A stretch of DNA of 64,000 nucleotides from Enterococcus sp. BWR-S5. GTDB lineage: Bacteria; Bacillota; Bacilli; Lactobacillales; Enterococcaceae. Below, in pieces: positions 34,863-45,837 of the stretch. Position 1 is the first letter of the stretch. Every line of letters starts with the position of its first letter. Both the position numbers and the translations under genes were made by a program. The stretch spans positions 140,273 through 204,272 of the forward strand of contig NZ_JADOEQ010000005.1 of the NCBI RefSeq assembly GCF_016745255.1. Direction: 5' to 3'. The notes below the pieces were generated by a model, which had not been told where the DNA came from, ran no database searches, and was given only the letters and a program-made list of their open reading frames with translations.

Positions 34863-36142
34863 CAGTGAAGCAAAGATACGAAGAAGCGAAAAAGAAATAC
34901 GCAGCATTAGGTGTGGATACAGATGCTGTAATGAAAAAAATGGATGAGGTAAAAATCTCAATGCACGTCTGGCAGGGCGATGATGTGAAAGGCTTTTTAA
35001 GCGATGCAGAATTATCAGGCGGTATCTCTGTCACAGGAAATTACCCGGGAGCTGCGCGCACACCGGACGAATTACGCCGCGATTTAGAAAAGGCCTATGC
35101 AATGATTCCAGGTAACCACAAACTGAATCTTCATGCCATTTATTTAGATACGGATGAGCAAGTGGATTTAAACGAGATTGAGCCAAAGCATTTTGAAAAA
35201 TGGGTTGCTTGGGCAAAGGAACAAGGACTTGGTTTAGATTTTAATCCGACTTTCTTCTCTCATCCAATGTATAAAGATGGTTTCACTTTAGCTTCAGCGG
35301 ATAAGGATGTGCGTGATTTCTGGATTGAACACGGGAAACGTTCAAGAAAAGTCGCTGAATACTTCGGTAAAGAGCTTGGTCAGGTTTGTGTTAATAATTT
35401 TTGGGTGCCGGATGGCTTCAAGGACAATCCAATTGATCGTTTAGCACCGAGAAGAAGATTGATGGAATCGCTTGATGAAATTTTCTCTGAGGAGTTGGAC
35501 AAACAGTATACCTTGGATGCTGTAGAAAGCAAGCTGTTTGGAATCGGTGCTGAGGCGTATACTGTTGGCTCCCATGAGTTCTATATGGGCTACGGTTTGA
35601 CACGCAATAAGCTGGTGTGTCTGGATGCAGGACATTTCCATCCGACGGAAGTTATTTCCAATAAGCTGTCTTCACTTTCTCTGTTCAGTGAAGGGATTTT
35701 ACTTCACGTGAGCCGCCCAATCCGTTGGGATAGTGACCATGTCGTAATCATGGATGATGAGCTTCAGGAAATTGGGCGAGAGCTAGTCCGTAATGAGTTA
35801 CTGCCGATGACTAATATTGGTCTTGATTTCTTCGATGCAACAATTAATCGTGTTGCCGCATGGGTCATTGGTACACGAAATACACAGAAAGCAATCATGA
35901 AAGCGATGCTTGAACCAATTGATTCCTTGAAGGAAATCGAGCTGTCTGGCGACTATACCACTCGCTTGGCGATGATTGAAGAGCTGAAGGACTTCCCATT
36001 CGCTGATGTATGGAACTACTATTGTGAGGTAAAGGGAGTTCCAGTTGGCTTGGACTGGCTGCCGGAAGTGAAGGAATATGAAAAAGAAGTTTTGAGTCAA
36101 CGTGAAGCAGCAATTGGAAAAGACAGCTGCCGTTTTTCTTAA
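34859..36142 (+). CDS. rhaA: L-rhamnose isomerase
   Basis: A 427-residue L-rhamnose isomerase (rhamnose to rhamnulose), full family length. Recognisable are the N-terminal KISMHVWQGDDVKGF, NLHAIYLD, GLDFNPTFFSHPMYKDGFTLA with metal-binding residues, and LDAGHFHPTEVISNKLS. Part of rhaBADM. L-rhamnose would arise from GH105 cleavage in the same cell. Confidence 0.96.
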   Translation: MTVKQRYEEAKKKYAALGVDTDAVMKKMDEVKISMHVWQGDDVKGFLSDAELSGGISVTGNYPGAARTPDELRRDLEKAYAMIPGNHKLNLHAIYLDTDEQVDLNEIEPKHFEKWVAWAKEQGLGLDFNPTFFSHPMYKDGFTLASADKDVRDFWIEHGKRSRKVAEYFGKELGQVCVNNFWVPDGFKDNPIDRLAPRRRLMESLDEIFSEELDKQYTLDAVESKLFGIGAEAYTVGSHEFYMGYGLTRNKLVCLDAGHFHPTEVISNKLSSLSLFSEGILLHVSRPIRWDSDHVVIMDDELQEIGRELVRNELLPMTNIGLDFFDATINRVAAWVIGTRNTQKAIMKAMLEPIDSLKEIELSGDYTTRLAMIEELKDFPFADVWNYYCEVKGVPVGLDWLPEVKEYEKEVLSQREAAIGKDSCRFS

Positions 36143-36197
36143 ACGGTCGCTTCGATAAAAGTTAAAAGAGACTAATTGAAGAGAGAGTGGACGGATA

Positions 36198-37025
36198 ATG
36201 AAAAAAATGGATATTTTACAAGCGCCATTTGTACGTGAAATGGTTGATACTACAGCAAACCTGTATCGTTTAGGTTGGGATGAGCGTAATGGTGGGAATA
36301 TTTCTTATTTATTAAAAGAAGAAGAGATTTTGCCGTTTCTTGATCCTGAAAAAGTCATACGGACAATTCCAATGATTTTTGATGGCAGTAAATTGGCAGG
36401 AAGCTATTTTATCGTTACCGGCTCAGGGAAATATTTCAAAAACGTTTGTGATGCACCATCGGAAAACTTGGGTGTTGTGCGAGTAAGTCAGGATGGTCAG
36501 GCTGTTGAGCTGTTGTGGGGATTGGAACACGGCGCAGTACCGACAAGCGAGCTGCCAAGCCACTTCATGAGTCATATTGCACGTTTAGAAGTAGACCCTG
36601 AAAATCGCATTATTATGCATAACCATGCCAGTCACTTATTGGCGATGAGCTTTACGCATGATTTAGATGAAAAAGCATTTACACGTACCTTGTGGCAAAT
36701 GTGTACGGAATGTTTGGTTGTATTTCCGGAAGGCGTATCAATCATTCCTTGGTTGGTTCCCGGAACCAATGAAATTGGTGAAGCAACAGCTGCTAAGATG
36801 AAGGAAACACGTTTGGTCTTATGGCCTCAGCACGGTATTTACGGTGCCGGAAAAGATATGGATGAAGTGTTTGGATTAATCGAAACTGCTGAAAAAGCAG
36901 CCGAAGTGTACACCTATGTGTGCGCACAGGGAGGCGTGAAGCAGACAATTACGGATGAAAATCTTTGGGCGTTAGCGGATGCCTTTGGTGTTGAGCCGAA
37001 AGCCGGCTATCTTAAGTCTAGATAG
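36198..37025 (+). CDS. rhaD: Rhamnulose-1-phosphate aldolase
   Basis: A 275-residue class II aldolase that splits L-rhamnulose-1-phosphate into DHAP and L-lactaldehyde. The zinc ligands H141, H143 (MHNHASH) and H212 (PQHGIYGAG) fall at the E. coli RhaD positions, with the catalytic glutamate in TSELPSH (E118). Third gene of rhaBADM, 55 bases after rhaA. Confidence 0.95.
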   Translation: MKKMDILQAPFVREMVDTTANLYRLGWDERNGGNISYLLKEEEILPFLDPEKVIRTIPMIFDGSKLAGSYFIVTGSGKYFKNVCDAPSENLGVVRVSQDGQAVELLWGLEHGAVPTSELPSHFMSHIARLEVDPENRIIMHNHASHLLAMSFTHDLDEKAFTRTLWQMCTECLVVFPEGVSIIPWLVPGTNEIGEATAAKMKETRLVLWPQHGIYGAGKDMDEVFGLIETAEKAAEVYTYVCAQGGVKQTITDENLWALADAFGVEPKAGYLKSR

Positions 37026-37036
37026 GAGCTGCACTG

Positions 37037-37348
37037 ATGATAAAAAAGGCAGTCAGAATGAAGGTTTATTCGGATAAACATGAAGAATATAAGCGACGTC
37101 ACGATGAGCTATGGCCTGAAATGGAGCAAATGTTGAAGGCGCATGGAGCGATAAGCTACTCCATTTTTCTTGATGTGGAGACAAGCGTGCTTTTTGGTTA
37201 TCTTGAAATCGAGGATGAAGAACGTTGGGCTCTGACGGCTCAGACTGAAATCAATAAAAGATGGTGGGATTACATGGAGGATATCATGGAAACGAATCCT
37301 GACCATTCGCCAATAGCAGTCGATTTGTGCCCGGTGTTTGAGCTATAG
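37037..37348 (+). CDS. rhaM: L-rhamnose mutarotase
   Basis: A 103-residue RhaM/YiiL that interconverts alpha and beta L-rhamnose. The catalytic H22 lies in YKRRHDELWPEM, and WWDYMEDIMETNPDHSP is the conserved C-terminal part. It is 11 bases after rhaD and ends the operon. A mutarotase makes sense when rhamnose is freed enzymatically inside the cell as one anomer. Confidence 0.93.
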   Translation: MIKKAVRMKVYSDKHEEYKRRHDELWPEMEQMLKAHGAISYSIFLDVETSVLFGYLEIEDEERWALTAQTEINKRWWDYMEDIMETNPDHSPIAVDLCPVFEL

Positions 37349-37964
37349 AAGACAAAGTGAGCTGTTCATAAAAAATGATGACTGCTCTTGATAATTTTGA
37401 AGACAGTATCTCAACTGGCGAAAGCATTATCAATCGTTTAAAATAAAAAATGTATATCGCTTACATTTTTGTGGAAAGAAATAATCTGTACCTGTTTGGA
37501 TGAAAATTCTGAGCTTAAATGAGGTTGGGACAGAAGCGGTTAGCTTCAAGCACCAAGTAGGTACTTTTCATCATCTGTTCTGCTTGCAAAGTAAGCAATC
37601 ACAGTGATTCTAAGCAATAAGGCTGAATTTACGAAAATGACAAGAAACACGGAATGTTCCATTCCGATGTTGATTGATTCCTACTTGGTGCTCCACAAAT
37701 TTTTGCTAACCAAGTAGGTATTGTTCATCATCTATTTTGTGAGCAAAATAGTAATTCTCAACAATTTCGGCTTATTGTCGAAGACCTTCAAAGACTTGGC
37801 TCTTTAGAGCCTAGCATTTGATGATATCGGAACGAAGTGTAGTGTGCTTCTGTCCCACCGTTTATTCAGGTTAGATACGCTAAGAGTCTGGGCATTTAGT
37901 TTATGTCCCAGATTTGCTTCAAAATACACTTGTGAAAAATAACACATGAGGAGGAAATAAGGAC
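37349..37964. other. Non-coding gap between rhaM and fucO
   Basis: 616 bases without a gene. The first part has an AT-rich hairpin AAAAATGTA / TACATTTTT (37446-37470), possibly a weak terminator. The remainder is the composite repeat described separately, followed by the AGGAGG of fucO. Confidence 0.6.
37524..37867. repeat. IR-bounded composite non-coding repeat, copy A
   Basis: Outer arms GGGACAGAAGC (37528-37538) and GCTTCTGTCCC (37846-37856), then CCGTTTAT. Inside are nested inverted arms AGCACCAAGTAG (37549-37560) and CTACTTGGTGCT (37681-37692) and a direct repeat of about 40 bases starting CCAAGTAGGTA near 37553 and 37710. A hairpin TCTGGG / CCCAGA follows at about 37886-37913. The ends match copy B at 57.8 kb. 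It has no coding capacity and looks like a dispersed, MITE-like or terminator-like element. Confidence 0.65.
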
Positions 37965-39116
37965 ATGGCAAACAGAATGGTATTAAATGAAACATCGTAT
38001 TTTGGTAAAGGAGCAATCAATGAGATTGTAGGCGAGTTTCAAAAGCGCGGCTTCCAAAAAGCGATTGTGATTACTGACAAGGATCTGATTAAGTTTGAGG
38101 TAGCGACGAGGGTAACAGCCTTATTGGATGGAGCAGGAATTGCCTATGCTACGTATGATGGCATCGTGCCTAACCCAACAATTAAAAACGTCACAGATGG
38201 TGTAGCGGCAGTGAAAGAGGCTGCTGCGGATTGTATTATTGCCATCGGTGGCGGTTCACCAATCGATACAGCGAAAGCAATCGGAATTATTGTGACCAAT
38301 CCGGAATTTGCGGATGTGCGCAGCTTGGAGGGGGTAGCAGAGACGAAAAATCCTTGTTTACCAATCCTTGCGGTACCAACAACTTCAGGGACAGCAGCAG
38401 AGGTAACCATCAATTATGTGATTACAGACGAAGAGAATCACCGTAAGTTTGTTTGTGTCGATCCCCATGATATCCCAATCGTGGCATTTGTAGACAGCGA
38501 CATGATGATGGGGATGCCGAAGGCGTTGGCGGCAGCGACAGGGATGGATGCCATGACCCATGCCATCGAAGGCTTCATCACGAAGGGCGCTTGGGAAATG
38601 ACGGATATGCTGCATATCAAAGCAATCGAAATTATTGGTCGCTCGCTGAGAGCTTCTGTGAATGGCGATCAGACAGGCAGAGAAGAGATGGCGTTGGGGC
38701 AGTATATCGCTGGTATGGGCTTCTCGAACGTCGGCTTGGGCTTGGTGCACGGAATGGCGCATCCATTAAGTGCATGGTACAATATTCCTCATGGTGTAGC
38801 GTGTGCCTCTCTACTGCCGACAGTAATGAAATACAACAAAGATTTTACTGGTGAGAAATACCGTGAAATTGCCTTGGTACTGGGACTGGAAAATGCAGCT
38901 ACCATGAGTATTGAAGCAGTTCGTGATGCAGCTTGTACAGCCATCGATCAGCTGAGTAAAGATGTTGGCATTCCGGCGACGATATCTGAGTTGGGTGTGA
39001 AGGAGGAAGACCTTCCACAAATTGCACAGGATGCGTTTAAGGATGTTTGTTCACCAGGCAATCCTCGTGATGCATCTGTAGAGGAAATTATTGCATTGTA
39101 CCAAAGCTTAATGTAA
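37965..39116 (+). CDS. fucO: Lactaldehyde reductase (1,2-propanediol oxidoreductase)
   Basis: A 383-residue iron-dependent group III alcohol dehydrogenase. NAD binding: AIGGGSPIDTAKAIGI; the metal-binding region contains GMDAMTHAIEGF, LVHGMAHPLSAWYNIPHG. It matches FucO, which reduces L-lactaldehyde from the RhaD reaction to 1,2-propanediol and so regenerates NAD+ in anaerobic growth. AGGAGGAAA lies 8-10 bases before the ATG. It completes the rhamnose pathway though separated from rhaM by a repeat element. Confidence 0.93.
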   Translation: MANRMVLNETSYFGKGAINEIVGEFQKRGFQKAIVITDKDLIKFEVATRVTALLDGAGIAYATYDGIVPNPTIKNVTDGVAAVKEAAADCIIAIGGGSPIDTAKAIGIIVTNPEFADVRSLEGVAETKNPCLPILAVPTTSGTAAEVTINYVITDEENHRKFVCVDPHDIPIVAFVDSDMMMGMPKALAAATGMDAMTHAIEGFITKGAWEMTDMLHIKAIEIIGRSLRASVNGDQTGREEMALGQYIAGMGFSNVGLGLVHGMAHPLSAWYNIPHGVACASLLPTVMKYNKDFTGEKYREIALVLGLENAATMSIEAVRDAACTAIDQLSKDVGIPATISELGVKEEDLPQIAQDAFKDVCSPGNPRDASVEEIIALYQSLM

Positions 39117-39216
39117 AACGGCACGTGAAATAGCTCGGAAGAATCGACAGTTTTTAGAGAGAAAAGAAAACGATTGTTTTTAAACGAGCAGGGAAACGCT
39201 ATCTTCATATTATCAC

Positions 39217-39330
39217 TTGACCTCGAAAGCTTTTGCTTGTATTATACTACTTGGGCACCTTTTAAAAGGTCAGAAATTGAATGTTACTCGCTCCCTATTC
39301 ATTTGGATAGGGGCGTTTTCTTTTTTTTAT
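39217..39330 (+). promoter_or_regulatory. pyrG promoter and GGGC-start attenuator
   Basis: TTGACC (39217-39222), 17 bases, TATTAT (39240-39245); the transcript should start at GGGC (39253). A terminator stem CGCTCCCTAT (39289-39298) / ATAGGGGCG (39307-39315) with a long T-run follows. This matches the known Firmicutes pyrG mechanism: when CTP is low, polymerase stutters to add extra G residues at the start, and the G-tract pairs with the GCUCCC strand of the terminator to prevent termination. Confidence 0.88.
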
Positions 39331-39338
39331 AAGAGTAA

Positions 39339-40994
<1,656 letters not shown>

Positions 40995-41029
40995 ATCTAT
41001 AGGTAATAGCTAGTACTATTGCTAAAGCA

Positions 41030-41066
41030 ACGTCCAATAAGTGGCATACTTATTGGGCGTTTTTTG
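41030..41066 (+). terminator. Terminator of pyrG
   Basis: Stem ACGTCCAATAAGT / ACTTATTGGGCGT with loop GGCAT and T6. Confidence 0.92.
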
Positions 41067-41225
41067 CATGCAGCAGAAGCTGGAGATTGATAGCTTACTC
41101 AGTTTCTGAGAAAGCCTATTTCATACAAAAAAGCATAGCTTTGAGATGGCTGAGGTATGCAAAATGCAGAGGTTGAAAAATCATCCATATGCTAAAATAC
41201 ATAAAGAAAATAAGGAGGACTGTTT

Positions 41226-42128
41226 ATGAAAAGTGTAAAAAAAGTATTTGGGATGATCGTAGTATTGCTTGCTACAGTTCTTATTGCAACAGGCTGTACA
41301 AATGCGAACAACGCTGGTAAGTCAGCTGATTCAACAAGTAGTGAATCAGAAAAAAAAGATAAGAATAACATTGAAGGCTCTTGGTTCAGTGAATCTGGCT
41401 ATGTTAGCAGGGAATTAAGTATCGATGACACAGATGCGATTCTTTCCTCAACCTATAGCGATAAGATTGGAACAGTTGATAAGGACGAAAAGACTATTAC
41501 GCTAAAGGAATCTGGTAGTTCTGAAAAAGTATACACATACAAAATGATTAATAAAAAGCTGGTTTTGGAAAATGAAGAAGATAATGAAGTATTTACCTTT
41601 ACCAGAGAGGCTCCTACCTCAGAAAGCAGCTCTTCAGAAGAAAGCTCAGAAAGTAAAAAGTCTACAAAAGCGAAAAGCGACGATAGCTCTTCAACAAAGG
41701 AATCAAGTAAAGAGAAGGATAAGGACAGCTCAAGTTCTTCAACGGAAAAAGCTACGGGAGAGCAAATGTATGCGGACGCGTTTATTGAGGTTTCAAAGGA
41801 AAACAGTATTATTTCCTTCAAGAATCTTACACAGGATGCTATTCGACTAAGCGGCGAAGCGACTCTGAACGGTGAACGTGTAATTAACATGTACGATTTC
41901 GGTGTTATTGGAGATATCGCAGCTTCCGGCGTGAAAACACAAACAGTCAGCAAAGTGAAGGTGACGGACATTGGTGATTCTTCTGAAAAAGAGGCTGGAG
42001 AAACCTTAGGTGGAGATAAGCTGGTGTACCATGAAATGAAGGCTGGAGAAACAATCACCTGGAGTGGAAAAATATTGAATGATGACTATGACACTCTAGC
42101 ACAAATTTCCTTTACCATTAATTATTAA
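41226..42128 (+). CDS. Secreted lipoprotein with Ser-rich linker
   Basis: A 300-residue lipoprotein: signal peptide with lipobox ATGC (C24), a first beta domain (about 45-128), a low-complexity Ser/Lys/Glu linker (about 129-177) and a second beta-rich domain (about 180-300). The linker resembles surface-protein spacers. No domain is recognised and there is no enzymatic motif. It stands alone between pyrG and the PBP1A operon, with its own terminator. The AAGGAGG is near the ATG. Confidence 0.8.
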   Translation: MKSVKKVFGMIVVLLATVLIATGCTNANNAGKSADSTSSESEKKDKNNIEGSWFSESGYVSRELSIDDTDAILSSTYSDKIGTVDKDEKTITLKESGSSEKVYTYKMINKKLVLENEEDNEVFTFTREAPTSESSSSEESSESKKSTKAKSDDSSSTKESSKEKDKDSSSSSTEKATGEQMYADAFIEVSKENSIISFKNLTQDAIRLSGEATLNGERVINMYDFGVIGDIAASGVKTQTVSKVKVTDIGDSSEKEAGETLGGDKLVYHEMKAGETITWSGKILNDDYDTLAQISFTINY

Positions 42129-42135
42129 TAAAGAA

Positions 42136-42173
42136 AAAGACACACCTGATTCGATTTCAGGTGTGTCTTTATT
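42136..42173. terminator. Terminator of the lipoprotein gene
   Basis: 14-bp perfect stem AAAGACACACCTGA / TCAGGTGTGTCTTT with loop TTCGATT; works as an end for the convergent ponA unit too. Confidence 0.9.
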
Positions 42174-42213
42174 TCGGTTAAAAGATAGTAAAAGAAAATT
42201 TTGTAATGCTCCC

Positions 42214-44493
42214 TCAAGGCGAGGGAGTCGGTGTAGGTTCCGGCGTTGGCTCCGGTGTCGGAGGAGGTTCCTCCTCGGTGCTAGGAGTTGGTTCCGGTTC
42301 GGTACTAGGCGTTGGCTCTGGTTCCGGTTCAGGCTCTGTTGTCGGGTCTGGTGTTGGCTCTACCGACGGGCTTGCACTAGATGAACTAGACGAGCTTTCG
42401 CTACTTGATTCCGAAGTGGTCGTTGTATTTGAATAGGTTTCGCTGTAGACTGGCACTTGCGCCTGTCCTCCCTTAACGTATAGCTCAGTACCAATCCGAA
42501 CAACGCTGTCGGGCATTTCCCAATCATCATTTGATACATTTTGAGAAAGGTAAAGCATCATTTCTCGATAGACGTCTGAAGCGACACCCCAATATTCTGA
42601 ATGAATCGGAGTATCTCGATTTTCATAACCGGTCCAAACAGATATTGCATAATGTGTAGAGTATCCAACGAAGCTGCTATCAGGAGCAATATTAGATTCA
42701 CCAACCATACCCATTCGTACTAAGTCTTCGTCAGAATAGTTAGATGTTCCTGTTTTTCCTGCTTGGACTAAACCGTCAATTGCAGCATTATTATAGCCTT
42801 CAGTAATAACATCCTTCAGCATATCTGTCATCATGTATGCGGTGGAATCCTTCATCGCCCGTGAGCTTTCTGTAGAAAATTCATCCACAGAATCATCCTG
42901 ATAGACGACTTTACTTACGTAATATGGCTTGTTGTATGTTCCGCCGTTACCAAAAGCAGCATAAGCAGCAGCCAGCTTCAGGGAAGAGACTCCATATTTA
43001 CCGCCACCCAAATCGCTTGTATTACTTGAAATGGCATTGGCTTGCTCGATAGGATTGAATTCGATATCAAGCCCTTTAAGGAATTCGCCTGCTTTATCAG
43101 CACCCACTGCATCAAAGGTTTGAACAGCGGTTGTATTTCTTGAGTAAACAATTGCTTTTCTCATCGTCATTGACCCAAAATATTGCAAATCTGAATTGTA
43201 TACAGAAGTGGAGGTGCCTGCAAACGTTGTCGGCTTATCCACCAATATTTTTCCGGTAGAGTAATCCAAATACTCAATTGCAGGTCCATAATCGACCATC
43301 GGCTTCATTGTTGAACCAATATCACGACCTGTATTAACTGCCAGATTCTGAGTCAGCTGAGCATCATCAGGAATGTTTCTTCTGCCGATTTGAGCCTTAA
43401 CTTGACCTGTCTTAACATCAATAACAGTAGAAGCGACCTGCATATCTGCATCCGGGTACTCAACATATTGGTCTGTATTGATAATATCGAACAAGTATTT
43501 TTGCGCAGTCATATCTAAGTTTGTGTAAATATCCAAACCATCTGTATAGACATTTTTTCCAGTCTTTTCTTCAACCTCAGCAATAACCTCAGTTACATAG
43601 TTATCAATGACTTTTCGATCAGCTGTCGATTGGTTGAGGGGCTGCAGACCTTCTTCCACAGGAGTGGCTACTGCCTGCTTGTATTCTTCTTCAGTAATTT
43701 TATCGTTCTGTTGCATCGTTAAAAGAACAACATCTCGACGTTCTTTGGCTAACTCAGGGTTTGTATAAGGATCATAGTCATTTGGCGCCTGAGGCATACC
43801 AGCAAGCAATGCTGTCTGCGGAAGGCTCAATTCTGCCAGTGGCTTACCGAAATAGGTCTGTGCAGCCGTCTCCATCCCGTACACACCGTTTGCCATATAA
43901 ACTTTGTTTATATAATAGGTAAGGATTTCTGATTTTGAATTTTCTCTTTCCAGTTTTACCGCCATCCACGCTTCTTGAGCTTTTCGCTTTAAGGTCTGAT
44001 CGGATGCTTTAGTGGAGAAGAAGGAAAGCTTAATTAACTGCTGTGTCAAAGTACTACCGCCTTGCAGTCCTCCTGTTTTAAGGTTTGAAAACAGTGAACC
44101 GATAATCCGAATCGGATCGATACCGTTGTGTTTGTAAAAACGTTTGTCCTCTACAGATACAACAGCGTCTTTCAGTAATTGAGGTACATCATTGGGCTGG
44201 ATGATTTCTCGTTTCTCTGAACCAAGGTCTTCAAAAACTTCATTATTTATATCGTAAAGCTTAGAAGATACCGTATCGCTTAAGCGAGCTTCGTCCAGTT
44301 CAGGCGCATCCTTTGCATAAAACCAGAAAAGACCAACACCGCTCAGTAGGCCGATAAAGCCTAACGCAACAAGTCCAATCAGTATCTTTATAAAAATATT
44401 TTTTTTCTTTTTTGGTTTTCCGGTTCCGTCGGGTAAACCTGACGGAGGTTGGGTACCATGTTTTTGGGATCTTGTCCCGAATTCGCTTGCCAT
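42214..44493 (-). CDS. ponA: Class A penicillin-binding protein 1A
   Basis: A 759-residue bifunctional peptidoglycan synthase. Short cytoplasmic N-terminus, one membrane anchor (about 33-60), GT51 glycosyltransferase with E115 in VEDKRFYKHNG and GGSTLTQQL, then the transpeptidase with S394-TMK, S451-RN and K580-TG. The last 70 residues are a Ser stretch followed by a Pro/Glu/Thr repeat (PEPTPSTEPEPTP type). The repetitive DNA at about 42220-42390 encodes this tail. It is downstream of recU, as in many Firmicutes. Confidence 0.95.
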   Translation of the reverse strand: MASEFGTRSQKHGTQPPSGLPDGTGKPKKKKNIFIKILIGLVALGFIGLLSGVGLFWFYAKDAPELDEARLSDTVSSKLYDINNEVFEDLGSEKREIIQPNDVPQLLKDAVVSVEDKRFYKHNGIDPIRIIGSLFSNLKTGGLQGGSTLTQQLIKLSFFSTKASDQTLKRKAQEAWMAVKLERENSKSEILTYYINKVYMANGVYGMETAAQTYFGKPLAELSLPQTALLAGMPQAPNDYDPYTNPELAKERRDVVLLTMQQNDKITEEEYKQAVATPVEEGLQPLNQSTADRKVIDNYVTEVIAEVEEKTGKNVYTDGLDIYTNLDMTAQKYLFDIINTDQYVEYPDADMQVASTVIDVKTGQVKAQIGRRNIPDDAQLTQNLAVNTGRDIGSTMKPMVDYGPAIEYLDYSTGKILVDKPTTFAGTSTSVYNSDLQYFGSMTMRKAIVYSRNTTAVQTFDAVGADKAGEFLKGLDIEFNPIEQANAISSNTSDLGGGKYGVSSLKLAAAYAAFGNGGTYNKPYYVSKVVYQDDSVDEFSTESSRAMKDSTAYMMTDMLKDVITEGYNNAAIDGLVQAGKTGTSNYSDEDLVRMGMVGESNIAPDSSFVGYSTHYAISVWTGYENRDTPIHSEYWGVASDVYREMMLYLSQNVSNDDWEMPDSVVRIGTELYVKGGQAQVPVYSETYSNTTTTSESSSESSSSSSSASPSVEPTPDPTTEPEPEPEPTPSTEPEPTPSTEEEPPPTPEPTPEPTPTPSP

Positions 44494-44514
44494 ATTTATT
44501 TGCTCCTTTTTGAT

Positions 44515-45141
44515 TTAACGTGTCTCGTTTTTCATTGCTTGAATATATGTATCAACTGCTTCCAAATAGGGTACTCTGGGGGCGAGACCAAGTGTAATCT
44601 CGATGCCTTCTGATTCCAGGGTACTTAAATGCAGAGATTTTTTACCATTTTGCTGCTCTGACCAATAATGAATCAGGCGTTCACCGCTAAAGAAAAAGCA
44701 GCGATTTAGAGATGAAAACCACAGCAGAACAAAACAAACTCCCTGCTGTGCAATGCATTGCTCCATATGAACGATTTGATGTTCGTGAAAATTTTTGAAG
44801 GGAAACGATGTTTTATTCTTAGTTTCCTTGGCTTCAAAATCCAAATAAAGACCCTTATATACTCCGTTATAATCTGTTGTGGAGGCCTGTCTAAAGTAGG
44901 CTTCCTTGATAACTGCTGCGCTTCTGCGAGGATAGTCAACCTTCACAATTTGGACAGGAGTAGGTTTCTTATGAACCACAGCGATACTGCGACTCAAATA
45001 ATAGCTGTTGCTTTGATTAATCTCATCTTCAAAATCCATGCCCCGTTTACCAAAATCAACTGTCTTCTTTTTTTCTTGTTTTTTCTTCTTCATTGCTTCA
45101 TTATTGTTGAAGGGGGTTCCGTTTGGATAATGAAAAACCAT
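44515..45141 (-). CDS. recU: Holliday junction resolvase RecU
   Basis: A 208-residue RecU, the Firmicutes resolvase. FGKRGMDFEDEINQSNSYY starts the fold; DFEAKETKNKTSFPFKNFHEHQ holds the E-x-K active-site motif, preceded by ASTTDYNGVYKG with the catalytic aspartate. ATG 45141 is 10 bases from AGGAG; a GTG at 45150 overlaps it. It is 21 bases upstream of ponA, with which it is co-transcribed, and divergent from the ypsA gene. Confidence 0.95.
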   Translation of the reverse strand: MVFHYPNGTPFNNNEAMKKKKQEKKKTVDFGKRGMDFEDEINQSNSYYLSRSIAVVHKKPTPVQIVKVDYPRRSAAVIKEAYFRQASTTDYNGVYKGLYLDFEAKETKNKTSFPFKNFHEHQIVHMEQCIAQQGVCFVLLWFSSLNRCFFFSGERLIHYWSEQQNGKKSLHLSTLESEGIEITLGLAPRVPYLEAVDTYIQAMKNETR

Positions 45142-45203
45142 GTCTATCACACTCCTAGCGAATATTATATCAAAAAAAGCATATGAAAGAAAAGGAAAGT
45201 CTT

Positions 45204-45743
45204 ATGGAAGTCGTAAAAACGGTTTTTGTTACCGGATATCGCAGCTTCGAGTTGAATGTTTTTCAAGACAATGACCCGAAAGTAGCGGTTATTAAAAAAA
45301 TGTTAAAAAGTGAGCTGATTAACTTTATCGAAGAGGGAGTTGAGTGGTTTCTAATTGCCGGCAACCTCGGAATTGAGTTGTGGGCGGGAGAAGTAGTTTT
45401 AGAGTTGAAGGCTGAATACGAAGTAAAATTGGGAATATTGTTTCCTTTTCAAGGTTTTGGGGAAAACTGGAATGAAAAAAACAAGCTTCTATTAGAAAAG
45501 ATAGAAGGACAGGCAGATTATGTTGATTTTGTCAGTCGCCGTCCATATCAGTCGCCGGCACAGCTAAAAGGACATACAACCTTCATTTTGACACACTCTC
45601 AGGCAGCGCTGTTAATCTATGATAAGGAATATCCCGGGAAAAGTATGTTCTTTTTACGAGACGCCGAAGCCTTTGCAGAGACACATTTTTATGAAAATCG
45701 GTTAATTTCTATGGATGATTTACAAAATTTTTCTCATGAATAA
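45204..45743 (+). CDS. ypsA: YpsA/DUF1273 family SLOG-fold protein
   Basis: A 179-residue Rossmann-like protein of the DUF1273/YpsA family. TVFVTGYRSFEL and the following LIAGNLGIELWAGEVV form a nucleotide-binding pocket; YQSPAQLKGHTTFILTHSQAALLIYD is the conserved C-terminal part. YpsA has been linked to cell division in B. subtilis and S. aureus. ATG 45204 matches the family start and follows AAAAGGAAAG; ATG 45183 is an alternative. Next to gpsB, as usual. Confidence 0.9.
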   Translation: MEVVKTVFVTGYRSFELNVFQDNDPKVAVIKKMLKSELINFIEEGVEWFLIAGNLGIELWAGEVVLELKAEYEVKLGILFPFQGFGENWNEKNKLLLEKIEGQADYVDFVSRRPYQSPAQLKGHTTFILTHSQAALLIYDKEYPGKSMFFLRDAEAFAETHFYENRLISMDDLQNFSHE

Positions 45744-45837
45744 AGAATCTGTTTGATTTTCCGTCTGTTTTTAGATACAATAAAAATGTTGAATTATGAA
45801 TTGGGCTAATGAGTAAAGAATATAATGAGGTGTAGAT

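Noticed and set aside
37446..37470. TGTATATCGCTTACA region as a cre site after rhaM.
   Set aside because: Spacing around CG is off by one and several consensus bases fail; it fits better as an AT-rich hairpin.
37349..37964. CRISPR array suspected from the direct repeats at 37553 and 37710.
   Set aside because: Only two copies, imperfect, about 157 bases apart and nested inside inverted repeats; no cas genes in the window.
41453..42058. A 201-codon minus-strand frame opposite the lipoprotein gene.
   Set aside because: Shadow frame produced by the Ser/Lys-rich coding strand; the plus strand has signal peptide, lipobox, ribosome binding site and terminator.
42206..42436. Plus-strand reading frame encoding a Gly/Val/Ser repeat protein opposite the end of ponA.
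   Set aside because: It is the antisense image of the Pro/Glu/Thr repeat tail of PBP1A; no ribosome binding site or independent support.
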